DNA of 64,000 nt from Paenibacillus sp. 32O-W (lineage in GTDB: Bacteria; Bacillota; Bacilli; Paenibacillales; NBRC-103111), in NCBI RefSeq assembly GCF_007679495.1, contig NZ_VEGP01000006.1, forward strand, positions 1 through 64,000, in the 5' to 3' direction. Positions 8,484 through 17,702 of this stretch are shown piece after piece. The notes under the pieces were generated by a model, which saw only the letters and a list, made by a program, of their open reading frames with translations, had not been told where the DNA came from and did not search any database. The translations under genes and the position numbers were made by a program. The number at the start of each line of letters is the position of its first letter. Within the stretch, counting starts at the first letter, position 1.

Positions 8484-9362
8484 TTACTTGATCCCCGAGT
8501 GAGCCATCGTAGTGATGACCTTGCGTTGGGCAATTAGAAAGATGATCAGGGACGGCAGGAACATGATCAGCACTCCGGCAGCGGCCGCCCCTTGCCTGGC
8601 CACTGTATTCGCCAGGTTTGCCGTTAGGGTGGACATATAGAACGGCAAGGTCTTCATGGACTCCTCCTGCATGAAGAAGATGGAGGTTTCGGCATTCCCC
8701 CACGCCGATTGGAATGCCAGAATCGTAATCGTCGCGATGGCCGGACTGACGACCGGGAGGACGATACGGGTGAAGATTCCCCATTCGGACGCTCCATCGA
8801 TTTTGGCCGCATCCAGCAATTCATCCGGCAGCTGCTCCATAAACTGCTTGAGCAGGAAGACCCCTACGGGCAGCGCAAGCATCGGCAGAACGTGACCCCA
8901 GTACGTGTTCATGATGCCCAGGCTCTGAACGACGACATAACGGGGAATCGCGATCGTGTCCGTAACGAACAGCAGTGAGACAATGATCGTGCCGAAGACG
9001 AGCTTGGAGCCCGGGAATTTATGCTTTGCCAAGGGATAAGCACACAGTGCGCCGACCACTACCATGCCGATCGTTGCCAAGATCGTTACGACCACGCTGT
9101 TGAAGATATAGCGGGAAACCGGAACGAACGTGCTCTGCGTCAAATTGAGCAGCTCGATGAAATTCTGTGTCGTCGGCTCCCTGACGATGAATGTCGGCGG
9201 AAACAGAAACAGCTCGTGAAGCGGCTTGAAGGCATGATTAAAAATATAGACCAACGGCAGCAGCATGAACGCGGATAGCAGAGTCAACAGGACGAACAGA
9301 AAATATTGCGTACGGTCAATCCGCCGCAGCACGCGGATTACGGCCTTCCATTTTTGCCTCAT
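8484..9362 (-). CDS. sugar ABC transporter permease (MalG type), second pair
   Basis: This 292-residue carbohydrate permease has six predicted membrane segments. The first is near residues 20-41. The EAA loop reads LDAAKIDGASEWGIFTRIVL. Its ATG overlaps the stop of the MalF-type partner as ATGA, a mark of translational coupling between permease subunits. It differs clearly from the other MalG-type permease in the operon at 2122-3081, so the two pairs look like separate lineages and not a recent local duplication. The substrate is unknown; it most likely takes substrate from the large binding protein encoded immediately upstream of the pair. Confidence 0.92.
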   Translation of the reverse strand: MRQKWKAVIRVLRRIDRTQYFLFVLLTLLSAFMLLPLVYIFNHAFKPLHELFLFPPTFIVREPTTQNFIELLNLTQSTFVPVSRYIFNSVVVTILATIGMVVVGALCAYPLAKHKFPGSKLVFGTIIVSLLFVTDTIAIPRYVVVQSLGIMNTYWGHVLPMLALPVGVFLLKQFMEQLPDELLDAAKIDGASEWGIFTRIVLPVVSPAIATITILAFQSAWGNAETSIFFMQEESMKTLPFYMSTLTANLANTVARQGAAAAGVLIMFLPSLIIFLIAQRKVITTMAHSGIK

Positions 9363-10360
9363 TCCTTCTCTCCTCCTTCCTCCGTGCCGAACAAGTACCA
9401 GAAGAACCGGCTCAGAATAAACATCATCAACAGAAGAATGATCGATATAGCGCTTGCATAACCCAGCTCGAAACGGATAAATCCGTAGTCCTGAATATGA
9501 TTCGCCATCAATTGTCCCGCATAATTCGGGGTTGGGTTGCTGCCGGACAGATCGGTTCCTATTCCGCCGGAATTTAACGTATGGACAATGGCCATAACCG
9601 CGGCGAAGAGCATCTGCGGCTTCATCATCGGAATCGTGATATACCAGATTTCCTGCAGGCGGCTGGATATGCCGTCAATGCGTCCGGCCTCGTACAGGGT
9701 GCGGTCTACGTTGAGAATTCCGGCCAGTTGGGCCAGGAAACCGATCCCCATACTGGACCAAATGGAGACGATAATCATAATATTCAGCAGGTAATCCGCA
9801 TCCAGAACGAAATAAATCGGTTCGTCAATGAAACCCCAGCGCAGCAAAAAACTGTTGATATATCCGGTCCGGTCACCAGTAAACATCACCTGCCAGACGA
9901 CCGCCATGGCTACCCCGGCCGTTAGCGACGGCGCATACATAGCCAGGGCGTACCAGATGCGGACGGCGTTCGGGAGCTGCGAGATGAGCCAGGCCAGAAT
10001 GAAGGACAAAACATAGCCTATGGGCCCTACGAACAATGCGAATTTGAACGAATTGGGCAATACATGCTGCAGAAAAACGATATCTTGGGAGAAAATGTTT
10101 TGATAGTTGTTCCACCCAACCCAGCTTGGAAACTCAATCGCGTTGAAATAGGTAAAGCTTAACAGCACTCCTGCAATAACCGGAATAAGAATGAATATGG
10201 TAAAAGCCAGAACGAATGGCGCAATGAACAAATAGGACAGCCTGTATTTGTACATTTCCGAGAGAAGATGCTTAAATTTGCCGGACAAGGTTTGCTGGCT
10301 CCTCTTCTGTCCAGCCTGAAGCCTGTGCTGCCGGACCGGGGCATGAAGGTTACTCGACAA
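9359..10360 (-). CDS. sugar ABC transporter permease (MalF type), second pair
   Basis: The product is a 333-residue MalF-class permease with a hydrophilic N-terminal tail of about 40 residues before the first membrane segment. The EAA loop reads YEAGRIDGISSRLQEIWYIT. The start is a TTG at 10360, preceded by AAAGGGGTGG and overlapping the end of the binding-protein gene by 11 bp. An internal ATG at residue 36 would remove the tail but has no better ribosome site. It forms a heterodimer with the permease at 8484-9362. Confidence 0.9.
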   Translation of the reverse strand: MSSNLHAPVRQHRLQAGQKRSQQTLSGKFKHLLSEMYKYRLSYLFIAPFVLAFTIFILIPVIAGVLLSFTYFNAIEFPSWVGWNNYQNIFSQDIVFLQHVLPNSFKFALFVGPIGYVLSFILAWLISQLPNAVRIWYALAMYAPSLTAGVAMAVVWQVMFTGDRTGYINSFLLRWGFIDEPIYFVLDADYLLNIMIIVSIWSSMGIGFLAQLAGILNVDRTLYEAGRIDGISSRLQEIWYITIPMMKPQMLFAAVMAIVHTLNSGGIGTDLSGSNPTPNYAGQLMANHIQDYGFIRFELGYASAISIILLLMMFILSRFFWYLFGTEEGGEKE

Positions 10361-13325
10361 ACGGATCCACCCCTTTCCACGGTTCCGTCACTTGCGGAAG
10401 CTCCAGCGTTCTGAGCACATTCTCCTGCTCATCAACCAAGCGGAATTCCTGCTGCTTGCGGATCAATTCCCTCTTGATCTGCTTGACGGCCTTCTCCAGC
10501 GATATCCGCGGGTTCTCATCGTCTATTGTGGCCCGATTCCAGGCGAAGCTCAGCTCTCTTGTCGTCATGTAACCCCCGGGTACATTCGGAATATCCTTCA
10601 GCCATCGCCACTGCTCCAGAATGACCTGCAAATCCTCCGGCCGCCAAGGCATATGAACGAACGCGTTAATGTTGGCCGAATTCCAGCGGAACGCCTCCCC
10701 GCGATACTGCTCGAGATTCAGGCCGTATTCCGTCTGTATGTCATCCGACATATACCACTGCAGGAATTTCCAAGCGAGTTCCTGCTTTTCCTTGGGCGTA
10801 TCCCGGAACAGCATGGCACTTGTCGTCTGCAGGCTAGTGCCCCCGGACCAGCGTACGATGGACCCGTCCGGCTGCTTCGTGCCGGGCACCGGAGCGATTC
10901 CCCATACATTGAGAAGCTCGGGAGCGGCGACAAGAAGCTGCATGTATTGATTGAAATCAGCTATCCCGATCGGCATGAAGCCTTTCCGGAACTGGTTATA
11001 GAAGCTCTGCACCTGACGTTCCATTCCATGGACGTTAAATAAATCGGTCCACTGCTTGAAGGAATCGAACGCCTCCGGCGTATCCAGCCCGGTATTCAAA
11101 CCATCCGGGGTATACATCTCGACCCCGTTCTGATAGAAAATATAGGAAAAATCATTCGGATCGACGTAGAAATTCGCTTGATTCTGCAGCAAGGTAGGCA
11201 CCATATCATATACTTCCTCCCACGTATCCGGCACCTTCAGCTTCAAGCGCTCCAAAATATCCTTCCGGTAGAACATCACCTTGAAATTAATCGTTTCCGG
11301 GACACCGTAATATCCGCCGTTGTAGTAATACGGAAGCATCGCACCCGGATGGAACTTGTCGAGAAACGACCCGGCGCCGGGCAATTCCGACAGATCGAGC
11401 GCAGCGTTGCGCAGCGCCATCTCGAAGGGCATATCTCCGGGAATACCGAGGGCAATGTCCGGCAGAATCCCTCCCGCCTTGGCCAAAATGAGCAGATCCT
11501 TCGACTGGATCAGATTGACGTTGACCTTGATCCCATGCTCAGGCGTAAATCGCTCGTCCGCCAACTGCTGAAGCTCGTCAACATAATCCCGACCCCACAG
11601 CATCCAGACGTTCAGCTCCTCGTCCTTCTGCTCATTCAGCTTGTTGCTGTCGGTAAAGGAAGCGAACAAGGAGACTATAGCCCCCCACAGCTTCTGGAAG
11701 AAGCCGGCCGTCAATTTCGGGAATTCCGCCTGCACGGAGGCGGCATAAATTCTATCCACCTGCAGCGGAGCCTCTAATAAAGCCGTGCGCTGCGTTTCCA
11801 GCTTCTCCTGCATCGTTCCGATATTAATCTGGCGATATGGAATTTCATTCGGATTCTTCAATAAATCTTCGATGTCCTTGGCGCTCGATTCGAAGGACTG
11901 GGAGACGGTATCGGTCATCCCGTTAATTGCGATCATTTGTTCCGCAAGCCAATTGTACTGCTCATGCAGCTTCTTCAAACGGTCCACCAAGCCGGGAAGC
12001 TCCTTCTCCACGTCCCAAACCCGGAATTCGTCCACCCGGTTGCCGGTAGCGGTTCTCAGATCGAGCGAAATGTCTCTCCATTCGCTCGCCATGCCGTCAA
12101 TAACGACCAACAGAGGGATGAACGGCTCGTAATTGACTTCCATTGAAAGTGTGTGAGTCCCTTTCGTCAAATAAAATTCGTAAGGCTCCCCTTCCTTATC
12201 CGCCAGCGTAACGCCCTGCCAGGAGGTCGCATAGGGAAACCCGTAATGCTTCATTTCCTGAAATGGAATTTCCCCGTCAATAGAAATGCTGCGGAATACG
12301 GACAGATTTTTATGGAAATTTTGCTTAACGCGCATGGCGAGCTTGTATCTTCCGTCCTCCGGCACGTCCAGCTCCCAGGTAACGGCCTGTCTGCTGCGAT
12401 ACCAGCTCCCCCCGCCGATTGTATTGAACCTTACTTTATAGATGGAATATGGGGTCGTGAGCGGATCGCGATCATACTGGACCTGAATGGACGTAGAATT
12501 TTTAGAATAAAAATGCTCCGCTTCGACCTCGATCAGCCGGGCTTCCTCAGAAGACTCCTCCGGATATTCCGATCTGACCTCGGCATAATCCCGAATCGAT
12601 TGTGGCGGGTTTACGTGCAGCGCCTTAATGGCCAGCGGCTGTCTGACGGCTTCCAGACGAATTCGGTTTGTTCCTTTCTTCAGCGGCCACAGAAGAGGCT
12701 GTGAATAAGCGCCTTCCGAATCGCGGAACGGCTGGTTCCTCCATTCCCCCAGCTCTTCGACCAGTGATCGGAGCTGGTTGTCTTCTTTATCAAATTTCGG
12801 CTCCAGATCGCGGAATTGTCTCTCGAACTGAATCGACCTTGCTTCCCTGAAAGGGTGCTCCCCGTTAATCCGCACGGACAAGATAACGGCTTGCCGGTTG
12901 CCCCCGTCCTCCTCCGGCAGCGGATAATAATCCAAAGCGAGCTCATACAGCCCGTCCTGCTCTGCCTCGACCTCATATTCGATCCAGCCCTTGACATTCT
13001 TCCATACAAGAACATCGTTCTCGCCCTTATAAGCCCCTATCCGCACCTCTGCTTGCTCGGAGCTTGCCGCAAGCCGGTTCGCCGGAACATAAGCCCCCTC
13101 CTTCCCTTCCGCCCAGCCCTGCTCCTGCCATTCCTGGCGAATCTCGTAATAGAAGGGGCCGGATTCCAAGGAGGATTCGTCACCGGAAATGACAGCTGTC
13201 TTGGCGGCGGACGGCGCCAATGCCGCCAGACCGCTGTGCGGCGCAGCGAATAAACCGGTCAGCATGGCGCCGATCAGCATCACAGCGGTAAACCGGGATC
13301 TGTTCCCTTTATTTGTGTAAGCCAT
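10350..13325 (-). CDS. large extracellular sugar-binding protein of ABC transporter
   Basis: At 991 residues this is more than twice the usual size of a family 1 solute-binding protein. The binding-protein domain occupies about residues 570-890, with LNVWMLWGRDYVDELQQLAD near its start and the aromatic-rich signature AWKFLQWYMSDD near its end. Residues 45-560 form a beta-rich N-terminal part with two segments that look like carbohydrate-binding jelly rolls. The N-terminus has a signal peptide but no lipobox cysteine, so it may be held by an uncleaved signal or by partners. The ribosome site is GGAAGGAGGATACCG before ATG. It lies between the ATPase gene and the second permease pair. The likely role is capture of a polymer or long oligosaccharide; the ligand is unknown. 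Confidence 0.87.
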   Translation of the reverse strand: MAYTNKGNRSRFTAVMLIGAMLTGLFAAPHSGLAALAPSAAKTAVISGDESSLESGPFYYEIRQEWQEQGWAEGKEGAYVPANRLAASSEQAEVRIGAYKGENDVLVWKNVKGWIEYEVEAEQDGLYELALDYYPLPEEDGGNRQAVILSVRINGEHPFREARSIQFERQFRDLEPKFDKEDNQLRSLVEELGEWRNQPFRDSEGAYSQPLLWPLKKGTNRIRLEAVRQPLAIKALHVNPPQSIRDYAEVRSEYPEESSEEARLIEVEAEHFYSKNSTSIQVQYDRDPLTTPYSIYKVRFNTIGGGSWYRSRQAVTWELDVPEDGRYKLAMRVKQNFHKNLSVFRSISIDGEIPFQEMKHYGFPYATSWQGVTLADKEGEPYEFYLTKGTHTLSMEVNYEPFIPLLVVIDGMASEWRDISLDLRTATGNRVDEFRVWDVEKELPGLVDRLKKLHEQYNWLAEQMIAINGMTDTVSQSFESSAKDIEDLLKNPNEIPYRQINIGTMQEKLETQRTALLEAPLQVDRIYAASVQAEFPKLTAGFFQKLWGAIVSLFASFTDSNKLNEQKDEELNVWMLWGRDYVDELQQLADERFTPEHGIKVNVNLIQSKDLLILAKAGGILPDIALGIPGDMPFEMALRNAALDLSELPGAGSFLDKFHPGAMLPYYYNGGYYGVPETINFKVMFYRKDILERLKLKVPDTWEEVYDMVPTLLQNQANFYVDPNDFSYIFYQNGVEMYTPDGLNTGLDTPEAFDSFKQWTDLFNVHGMERQVQSFYNQFRKGFMPIGIADFNQYMQLLVAAPELLNVWGIAPVPGTKQPDGSIVRWSGGTSLQTTSAMLFRDTPKEKQELAWKFLQWYMSDDIQTEYGLNLEQYRGEAFRWNSANINAFVHMPWRPEDLQVILEQWRWLKDIPNVPGGYMTTRELSFAWNRATIDDENPRISLEKAVKQIKRELIRKQQEFRLVDEQENVLRTLELPQVTEPWKGVDPFVE

Positions 13326-13400
13326 CGGTATCCTCCTTCCGCGCTATAATGGGGTGATAAAATGATTCGCTTCGTACCTTCTTTCACCAGACCTCCAAGG

Positions 13401-14519
13401 TCAATCTGTTAACAGCACCCCGGTCGTTTTATGAAAAAACAAAGCTTTATTCATGTCCAGCGCCACGGTCACCTTAGTTCCGTCATCGTAATGATGTCTC
13501 GGATGCGCCCGTACGACCAGCGTTTGCTCAGTACCAATATCCATATGGTAGTAGCGGTCGGAGCCCAAAAATTCGTTGAACTGCAGAATACCCGTAAGTA
13601 CGGAATCAGGGAAGGCTTCCATGACGATCTCGTCAAAGCTTATGTTCTCCGCACGAATTCCAAGGACAACGGTCATATCCACCAAATTTTCCTTGCGGAG
13701 GTGATACGCCTGCTTTTCTGTAAGCCGCAGCTTGAACCGGTTCGTATGGAAATCAAGCTTTCCCGCTTCCTCCCTGATCCGCCCGTCTATAAAATTCATG
13801 GGAGGATTGCCGATAAAATTGGCCACAAACATATTGACCGGCTTGTTATAGACCTGCTCGGGGGTATCGACCTGCTGAATGACCCCCCGGTTCATCACCA
13901 CCACCCGGTCCCCCATCGTCATCGCTTCTACCTGATCGTGAGTGACATAAATCATCGTGACTCCGATTTTGCGGTGCAGACTTATGATTTCCGAACGCAT
14001 CTGCACCCGGAGCCGTGCGTCGAGATTGGACAGCGGCTCATCCATCAGGAAAGCCTGAGGGGTCCGGACGATGGCACGGCCCAGGGCGACCCGCTGCCTT
14101 TGTCCCCCCGATAGCTCCCGGGGTTTGCGATCCAGATAGTTTTCGATCTCCAGCACACGGGCCGCCCGTTTGACCGCCAGATCGATTTCGTGCTTCGGCT
14201 GTTTGCGCAGCCTGAGACCGAAAGCGATATTTTCATAGACACTCATATTCGGATAGAGGGCGTAATTTTGGAAAACCATGGAGATGTCGCGGTCTTTGGG
14301 CGGATAGTTATTGACGATGGTGTCCCCGATATAGATCTCCCCTTCGGAGATATCCTCCAGACCGGCAAGCATTCTCAGCGTCGTCGATTTCCCGCAGCCG
14401 GAAGGGCCGACGAACACAAGAAATTCCTGATCCTCCACTTCCAGATTAAAGTCCTTAACAGCGACTTCTTTGTATTTTCCATACCGTTTGTAAACGTGGT
14501 TAAACAAAATTCTGGCCAA
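13401..14519 (-). CDS. sugar ABC transporter ATPase, MsmX/UgpC type
   Basis: The 372-residue protein has Walker [10 protein letters not shown], signature LSGGQRQR, Walker [13 protein letters not shown] and the switch histidine in YVTHDQ. A C-terminal regulatory (TOBE-like) domain is near residues 235-372. The start is the TTG at 14519, because GGGAGG sits 7 nt upstream and gives [14 protein letters not shown], the normal start for this family; the longer frame to 14555 has no site. It is the only ATPase in an operon with two permease pairs, so it probably drives both, as MsmX does for several importers in B. subtilis. It sits between the broken binding-protein gene and the large one. Confidence 0.93.
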   Translation of the reverse strand: MARILFNHVYKRYGKYKEVAVKDFNLEVEDQEFLVFVGPSGCGKSTTLRMLAGLEDISEGEIYIGDTIVNNYPPKDRDISMVFQNYALYPNMSVYENIAFGLRLRKQPKHEIDLAVKRAARVLEIENYLDRKPRELSGGQRQRVALGRAIVRTPQAFLMDEPLSNLDARLRVQMRSEIISLHRKIGVTMIYVTHDQVEAMTMGDRVVVMNRGVIQQVDTPEQVYNKPVNMFVANFIGNPPMNFIDGRIREEAGKLDFHTNRFKLRLTEKQAYHLRKENLVDMTVVLGIRAENISFDEIVMEAFPDSVLTGILQFNEFLGSDRYYHMDIGTEQTLVVRAHPRHHYDDGTKVTVALDMNKALFFHKTTGVLLTD

Positions 14520-14592
14520 TGGTAAACCTCCCTGTACCTCGGTTTCGTTTCTCACCTTGCCGATTTCATATGTCTTTCTGCTTCGTGCAGGG

Positions 14593-15912
14593 TCATTCTC
14601 TTCTGGACTTTTCTTCGGCTATCCTCATTTCGGCCTTCTCCTGGACTACCCGCAGGAATTCGGGGATGTTCATGTCGGATTCGGCAAACTCCGCCAGATG
14701 GCCGACGATATCGACGTATTTATCCCACGGACTGACTCTGGATGGGGGAAGCGCTGGTGTACGGGCCACGAAGGCGCTTAAATTTTTGCCGTCGAAGATT
14801 TCATAATTGACCCCATAACGCTCATTGATTTCCGGCTGATTAAGCACCGTCAACCCATCCGCGATTTCAGCCAGCACCGTCTGATGATCCGCAGATACGA
14901 CTTCCATCAGCACCTGGAAGGCAGCCTCCTTGTTTTCGCTATATTTATTAAGGATAAGGGGGTGGGAAAAATGAGTCGGCGCAATGTCCGGGAGCTCCGG
15001 CCATACCGGGAGCGGAGCAATATCGATCGACCGGGCTTTGTCCGGATCTCCTGTTCTTGGTGAATTCATAATCCTTGCGGGCTTCCGGATCACTGTTATA
15101 CAGGCCCGGAATATTATAAAACGCTTTCATTAATTCCATATATTTATGAACGACAGGCTCTTGCGATATGAGCACTTCTCCCGTCTCGGGATCCGTCAAG
15201 TTTACCGTCAACTGCTTAAGCGGGACAAGCGCTTCCGTGCCTGTAAAGCCCGGTCCCATTTCCAGCCCCCGGTATTGGATTCCGTCCTTCACCGCTGTCA
15301 GCCGTTTGGCCAGATCGAGTACATCGTTCCATGTCATATCATCTGTCGGATAGGAAACCCCGAATAGGTCGAATACTTCCTTGTTGTAAATAAAGCATAA
15401 TTATCCGCCGACGTCGGCATTCCGATCAGCCTTCCTTCCTTATCCCAGGCCCGGTACAACGCAATAATCGACGGATCAAGCCTATCCAGATCGAATTCGT
15501 ATTGTTCCGCCAGAGCGTCCAACGGCTCAATCATTTCGAGCTCCATGAGCGGCTCGATGCCCCAATTGGCAAAAATGAGATCCGGTACTATTTTTTTGGC
15601 GTTCAGTTCCTGCAGCGGCTCCAGCTCGGCCCGGGAATCAATGAGCTCCAGTCTAATATCGGGCAGTTTCTCGTCAATGTCCTTAAATCGTTCATCGAAA
15701 GCCCCTTGGCCCCAAGGGTACAGAACCCGGATCGTAACTTCCTCCTGGGGACCTTCATCGGATGTCCCCATGTTTGCGGGAGGGGTTGAGATATCCGATT
15801 CATCGGCAGATCCCTCCATCCCAGTATTGGCAGTGCAGCCAGAAACGATAACCGACAACAAACCAACGGCCAGCAAAGCAGGAAATCCGCCTGATTTTCG
15901 AACTCTGTTCAT
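14593..15912 (-). pseudogene. sugar-binding lipoprotein gene broken by two frameshifts
   Basis: Three overlapping frames (15334-15912, 14948-15337, 14593-15093) spell one family 1 solute-binding protein of about 440 residues. It has a lipoprotein signal ending VIVSGC and an AAGGAGGACGTCA site before the ATG at 15912. One base is missing near 15388-15394: the text reads GCTTTATTTACAAC where GCTTTATTTTACAAC would stay in frame. Near 15055-15062 a compensating shift (one extra or two missing bases) restores the original frame. Between them the first frame stops at 15334, so a full-length product is not expected. Recent decay and sequencing error are both possible; the coding text on either side looks well kept. 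It would be the first gene of the sugar operon. Confidence 0.8.
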
Positions 15913-16350
15913 TGACGTCCTCCTTAAATTCATCATTCCATGATGGTTAATAAGGATGATCAAGCCCACTCCATTAGCTAAAGCAATCAAGTTTAGCTTT
16001 CTTTCCGTTCCACGGTCTTAATGCTCGATTATCTACAAAATAGCAGGGCAAAAAGGATGTAAATAGATTTTATCCAAAATGGTGTGAAGACGGTGTGAAT
16101 TTCCATCGGCTTGACCCCCCTCGTTTCTTGGGAAGAGAGGTCCGAATGGACAGAGAAAACTCCTTAAACAGTGCATGATTTTGGAATGACACCGGCATCC
16201 TTTCTGAAGCTGTCGATTCATTGTGGAAAAGGCGCTCAACAGGATGTTGCACTAGTGAAGTCCAACAGCAAAAACGTAACGGACCTGGGTGACCCTATTT
16301 CGTAGTTTCTCACATGATCTTGGTTGTACCTCATTAATATACAGCCTCTT

Positions 16351-16462
16351 TCTGACTGATATCCCTTCTGCTCAGTTCCTTCATACCTGGCCGTTCCTTC
16401 ATAATGATGCCGATATCTCCTTCTCCGTCCCTTCTGACTGTTATCCCTTCCGCTCAGTACCT
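16351..16462 (+). repeat. dispersed element, two forward copies
   Basis: Copies at 16351-16380 and 16433-16462 share the TGACTGTTATCCCTTCCGCT type core and the CTCAGTACCT tail with the units left of 700. The first copy is more diverged (GATATCCCTTCTG). Confidence 0.75.
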
Positions 16463-16640
16463 AGAAAAGCTTGATCCGCATCATTCACTATTTTTTTCCC
16501 GAAGGCTTTGCCCGGTCTGCGGCCGGTTGGCGGAGGACTCCCGGAAGAGTTTCAGGAGACCCGGTTTATGTCGACCTGACTGCTGCGATGTTGGTGGGGT
16601 CCTACCGAGGGGAAACCGGGTCATAGGACTCGTCTGAGTC

Positions 16641-16659
16641 AAGGGGATAATAGTCCAAA
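16641..16659 (-). repeat. dispersed element, inverted copy
   Basis: AAGGGGATAATAGTCCAAA is an inverted, slightly diverged copy of the dispersed element, the ninth and last one noticed in the window. Confidence 0.6.
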
Positions 16660-16889
16660 GCCGCGTGACGAAGGGATAAATGTTTGAGTAGGAACACCAC
16701 TGGAGGAAGTAATATCAAGGGGCTGGCTAGCATACGTTTGAGGGAGTTTGATTTATTATCTATTGGCGCCAAAAAAACCTCACCCCCCATAATCCATGGG
16801 CAGCGAGGTTCCAAAAGTCATACCGCTTCGAAAGGGAAGCCAAAAAAGGATGCGAAGTGTCAAACGTGACCTACAACCGGCGACTTCCT

Positions 16890-17663
16890 TCACTCATCCT
16901 CCCGGACGCGGTGAATAATCAGCATGAAGGATAATTGAACAGCCGTCATAACGAAAGCATATAGCCAAACACCTGCCCATAAAACAAGGGGGTGCCAAAA
17001 AGCATGCAGCAGTAAGCTGAACAGTGCAGATACAGCATAATAAATGCCGACGACCGCAGCCGTAGCCGCAGGCGCTTCCTTCCAATAGAAACGGCTTCTT
17101 CTCATGCCTGTATCGATATTCAAATGATCAACCACCATTGCCAGCTCCAAATAAATGTACCGGATGCGCAGGGCGAGAAATAAAACGAGGGACGCAAACA
17201 AACCGACCGCTCCGAAAATAAGAACGAGCAAAGTCGTTGCAGCGGTCTTCGCCAGAGCTACGATGATATAAAACAAAATAAAGCGGACCCAGGCCCTTCT
17301 CCCGTCTTTGAGAAATTGCCGGAAACTCCTCCGCTCACCCCGCAGCGCTTTATCAAGAGATGCAATGTAGCCTCCCTGCATCAGTGCCGTCAATAAGAGA
17401 AACAACAGAGTGACGAGTCCTATAACCGGCCCCCCGCCATGACGACTAAGAAAATCAGGCGAGTTCATAATTATAGGAACATTGATCAGATGGCCAAGCG
17501 AAGGAAGACCCATATCGAGAATGAGCTTGACCGATATTTGGGAGGTGCCGATAAATCCAACGGCGAGCCAGCCGGCGGCAAGCCCGGCCGAATCCATTAA
17601 CGCAGGATAAAGCAGCAACGACGGATTACGGCGCAATGTGTCGAAAGCCCTTACAAAAATCAT
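16890..17663 (-). CDS. integral membrane protein of unknown function
   Basis: This 257-residue protein has about six hydrophobic segments, near residues 17-37, 75-100, 120-170 (two), and 195-250 (two). The charged segment RGERRSFRQFLKDGRRAWVR resembles the cytoplasmic loop of DUF-type multi-pass proteins related to glycerophosphodiesterase membrane domains, but I do not recognise a named family. GGAGGG lies 5 nt before the ATG. It is downstream of the sensor kinase on the same strand with a gap of 39 bp, so it may be cotranscribed with the two-component system and could be one of its targets or helpers. Confidence 0.75.
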   Translation of the reverse strand: MIFVRAFDTLRRNPSLLLYPALMDSAGLAAGWLAVGFIGTSQISVKLILDMGLPSLGHLINVPIIMNSPDFLSRHGGGPVIGLVTLLFLLLTALMQGGYIASLDKALRGERRSFRQFLKDGRRAWVRFILFYIIVALAKTAATTLLVLIFGAVGLFASLVLFLALRIRYIYLELAMVVDHLNIDTGMRRSRFYWKEAPAATAAVVGIYYAVSALFSLLLHAFWHPLVLWAGVWLYAFVMTAVQLSFMLIIHRVREDE

Positions 17664-17702
17664 GTATACCCTCCGTTCGGATGCCGTTATTCGGTAAAAT
17701 GA

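Larger units (their letters stand above)
15913..16889. other. gene-free stretch between sugar locus and membrane protein
   Basis: No supported gene is found. The part nearest 15913 should hold the promoter of the sugar operon, but no clear sigma-A match is evident. The part at 16350-16660 holds three copies of the dispersed element that also fills the region left of the locus. A short inverted repeat (AACCTC at about 16779, GAGGTT at about 16805) is weak and has no T-run. Confidence 0.6.

Noticed and set aside
15055-15394. programmed ribosomal frameshifting in the second binding-protein gene
   Set aside because: Neither site has a classic slippery heptamer, a stimulatory hairpin or an internal ribosome site, and two separate events would be needed in one gene.
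16779-16810. terminator near 16.8 kb
   Set aside because: The AACCTC/GAGGTT stem is only six base pairs, the loop is long and there is no T-run at the right place.
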